Source of the DNA: Parapristionchus giblindavisi
Taxonomy: Eukaryota; Nematoda; Chromadorea; Rhabditida; Diplogasteridae
Assembly (NCBI GenBank): GCA_943737045.1
Contig: CALSFV010000402.1
Coordinates: 1-64,000 of the forward strand
Reading direction: 5' to 3'
Length of the DNA stretch: 64,000 bases
Below, in pieces: positions 60,952 through 64,000 of the stretch (position 1 is its first letter; every line of letters starts with the position of its first letter). Position numbers and translations under genes: made by a program. The notes below the pieces were generated by a model, which saw only the letters and a list, made by a program, of their open reading frames with translations, ran no database searches and was not told where the DNA came from.

Positions 60952-61547
60952 ATATACTGCTTTCGACGAAAGTAGCTTATTAGGTAACACGGAGGACGAC
61001 TACCCAGACCCTTACTGACAATTGATTATGTGATGTGAGAGAAACAAGAGATTATATAAACACTTATTATTACACAATTACAATTAATTATGAGAACATA
61101 CTGATTAACGAAGATAGATGACGTTGATGTCGAGATGAACGAGGTGGCAGACTTGGCTACCAGAAGAGGGCTTGACGCCGAAGAAACTCGTAGAATACGA
61201 GTAGAGGAGGACAAGTCCGAGGGTAGGGGAAACCTCAAACTTGGGTAATTAAACCAAACGGATACAAACGAGAATCAATAGGTGGGCAAGGCTATAGAGG
61301 GGAGGAACGAGCGAGAATGAAGTGAAGATTGAATAATTTGAATTGATAAGTGAAACAGAGTCGAAAGAATGAGAAATTGAGATAAAAGGGAATTAATAAA
61401 TGTGTGGTCTGAACGGACCACCATATAATTGACGCCGATACTCAGTCAAGAGTATTATCTGTGTGGGAGTTCATTTTGATTACAGTTCTTGAAAGCCTTT
61501 TTATGACTACTGTGATTTTGTTGATAAAGTAGTGATAAGTCACTACA
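60952..61547 (-). promoter_or_regulatory. 5' LTR of BEL/Pao element (promoter)
   Basis: 596 bp, matching 53421-54016 base for base as far as I can see. Drives the element by family analogy. A TATATAAAC-like segment lies at about 61054-61062, but in plus orientation, so no TATA box is claimed. Confidence 0.85.
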
Positions 61548-61551
61548 TTTG

Positions 61552-61932
61552 ATTTTTCTAAATTTTTTTAACACAACCCATTTTTAGTCTTTCCATTTGT
61601 TTCTTTCTTTATAATTATTCTTTTTTCTACATTTCCATCATGACAAATGAGAAACAGAACAGGTACGTAATTAGTATAGGTTGATGAAGGTCCGTTGATA
61701 TTGAATTGATATATTAATAAGCCCTAACAACATGTTTAAAAATAATATTCCCAAGCCACAGTACCCTCTCAAGATACAGTAACCCGTAGATCAATATCTC
61801 GGTGCACCAGTATCCGGCAAATCAATAAACACATGGCTACCGTAACCCATCAATCGATAACCGTCAAATCGATATCTCAGTGCTACAGTATCCGGCCAAT
61901 CAATAAACACAACCGATCAACCGATAACTCAC
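61552..61932. other. Intron of gene 1, right of BEL insertion
   Basis: Continues the A sequence from about 7205 to 7538. It contains a local duplication of 'atctcagtgc...agtatccgg..aatcaataaacac' (about 61790 and 61873). No exon. Confidence 0.5.
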
Positions 61933-62544
61933 TGCGAGCACTCCAGCTGCGCCCACCGCATCTCCGTACACTTCAGCCGCTTTCGTGGTGAGATTGTAGA
62001 TGGCAGATACGGTATCGTCCATCGTGTACTTGGGATACGGTAGTGCGCACATTGTGCACACTGATGACAGAATCTACAATATTGATTTATTGATTGATAC
62101 CGTAACCCGATCAGTTTGCGATAAACTACCGTACCTCGGCAATAGTGGAGGCTCCGACTACGGTAGCCACAACTTTCTGTGCTGATTTCTTTTGATATTT
62201 TTTACTTTCTTATTCAAAATATTTTTCATTCATTTGCATATTTCGTTTCTGAATACACATTATTACTCTGCTCACGATTCTCATTCACAATACCTATCAA
62301 ATCAGTTGTAATTCATGTGAAAATATCTTGTGAAGTACCAATTTGGTCAGAAACATTTTCAATTAAAATTTGTTTTTAAAAAACTGAAAATAAAAATACA
62401 AAACATGTTCACTGTAAAGGAATGAACGAATGATCCCTACCTTGACAGACAAATATGGCGTGCAATTGAGAAGGAAGACACAGGAGGCCATGGCGGATTG
62501 AGGATCCGATGATGATAGTAGTGAGATGCAACCACTGAAAGAAG

Positions 62545-62684
<140 letters not shown>

Positions 62685-62689
62685 TTTCA

Positions 62690-63520
62690 TATTAGCTCGG
62701 GCGGTATCTTTAATGAGTAGCAAAAACAACCGATCCACAACACGTGTCGCCTATGCCACAACAACCCTGTGAATCCGCGTTTCACAAATATTTAATATAC
62801 ATAGATATATTAAACCATGGATAATTTTTCCATTTCGATACAATCAAACAACTATACCATTTAGGTACCCCATCTCGAATCCAATGTTTCAAGTTTATCT
62901 TAATTGCATTTCTCCCTTCATTTTCTCGTTTGATATTTTAAAATGTACTGATGGCACATTTTCTCATAATATATAGGCTGTCTTCATAGGGCTATTTTAA
63001 ATTTAATGGATATAAATCAATAGATGAATATTTATTTATTTATTTATACCCAGGAAATATAAAGTAATGAGTATGATATTACGCATACCATGCAATAATA
63101 ACAAATTTCACATCATCCCAGGATTCTAGGCACATTACGAGCTGATTCTGCTCTCCGCTCTGACATTGCGCTCTGGTAGACAAAGAAAACGAGAGAACAT
63201 TGAAAGTACGGAGAGTTTCAAATTAGCTCGGAGTGTGCCTTTAACGAGTAACAAAAGCCAACGATCCCGCATGCACAACATGTCTCGTCTATGCCACAAC
63301 AACCCTGTGAATCCGCGTTTCACGAATATATAATAGACCATGGATAATCGTTTCATATTAATAATTGATACAATTACCCCATTTCGGTACCCCATCTCTA
63401 ATCCAATTTCTCAAGTTGATCTTCATAGCATTTTGACACTACATTTTCTCCTTCGAACTATTAAAATATTACAGAATAAAACATTAAATTAAACTAATTA
63501 AATTTAAATTAATAGATTAA
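62690..63520. repeat. Hairpin repeats in gene 1 intron (copy C)
   Basis: Two copies of the 'attagctcgg ... cctgtgaatccgcgtttca' repeat (62690-62820, 63220-63340). A and B have three in the same intron. Confidence 0.6.
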
Positions 63521-64000
63521 AACCAACTCCTTGAGTGCCTCCATATCCTCCCGAGGGAGCGCAGTCGGCAGTAGGGCCTCTCTCCTCTCTCTACCAAGAC
63601 TATTCAGAGTGGTCAGAATGATAAAGGAAAGCGAAGATGAGGAGGGAAGGCGAAGAAGAGATCGGGTCCATGATGAGATCACTGCGGACATCTACAAATA
63701 AAATCGATATTCTGAGATAATCAATACTGTAAGATAATCACAAAAATAATAAAGCTATTACTAGAACGATTTGGAAGAGTATGAGGAAATTGAAAGAATT
63801 GATCATTAAATTTTTTCTCCTTGACAGGATTTAATCTTTGATCTTTGGTGTTGTGTTTCATTTCAAGCTAAGAACTCAAAGTATCGTAACTTTTAAGCAG
63901 TTTATTAAAAATGTTCGCTCCTATCATAGGTGCAGCCAAGAAAATCAATAACATCTCCCACCGTACCTTATCCACATTGATCTTTCCTCTTCTCAATCGA

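Larger units (their letters stand above)
53421..61547 (-). mobile_element. Complete BEL/Pao LTR retrotransposon
   Basis: 8127 bp. Two 596-bp LTRs, 4-bp target duplication TTTG (53417-53420, 61548-61551), and an empty site at about 7195-7205 in A and 33675-33685 in B. Order on the minus strand: 5' LTR, 99-base leader, Gag-Pol (60852-55366), ORF2 (55174-54272), 3' LTR. The coding frame is intact. It lies in an intron of gene 1 in the same orientation as that gene. Candidate primer-binding site TGGTCAAAG eight bases inside the 5' LTR; tRNA not identified. No clear polypurine tract is visible before the 3' LTR. Confidence 0.95.

Overview
The window is eukaryotic, about two-thirds A+T, from an animal genome. 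A nematode is the best guess. The introns are short with TTTCAG or TTGTAG acceptors, TACGGTAG/TACTGTAG motifs are very common, palindromic TTAA-flanked elements are abundant, and there is a BEL/Pao retrotransposon. No base in it proves the taxon. I saw no tRNA, rRNA or prokaryotic gene organisation. Coding exons were joined by hand from splice consensus plus phase.

Layout. One locus is present three times in the same order: unit A (about 1.6-21 kb), unit B (about 23.4-47.1 kb) and unit C (47.1 kb to beyond the right edge). Each unit has two minus-strand genes close together. Gene 2 is an eleven-exon gene for a small Lys/Glu-rich protein with an N-terminal membrane or signal segment. It is open in all three copies (A 3115-5464, B 26622-29617, C 49031-51187). 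Upstream of it, on the same strand, lies gene 1, a multi-exon helical (HEAT/ARM-like) protein whose C-terminus resembles the Urb2/Npa2 ribosome-biogenesis domain. Every visible copy of gene 1 is damaged, each differently: a 7-bp exon duplication and frame-shifting deletions in A and B; a 403-bp exon-spanning deletion and a 120-bp MITE inside an exon in C. In A and B the gene is also folded back: its 5' exons lie on the plus strand and its 3' exons on the minus strand, joined by an inverted duplication at about 12.9-15.3 kb.

The three copies differ mainly in mobile DNA, so each serves as the empty-site control for the others. The insertions include palindromic elements with TTAA target duplications (822 bp, 2215 bp, 113 bp and related pieces), CAC-ended elements with 4-bp duplications (120, 348 and 1432 bp, the last carrying captured exon-like sequence), a 218-bp TAA-flanked MITE sitting on a 3' splice site, and a complete, apparently young BEL/Pao element (53421-61547) in an intron of copy C of gene 1. 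That retrotransposon has an intact 1828-residue Gag-Pol and a second ORF, after pol, with its own gag-like zinc-knuckle cluster. Simple and higher-order repeats (a 39-bp/250-bp array inside an intron, TAA arrays at rearrangement junctions, CCCTCT tracts) fill much of the rest.

A and B are nearly identical from about 7.5 to 19 kb (constant offset 26824-26826). This is either a recent tandem duplication or two haplotypes wrongly placed in series, and read depth must decide which.
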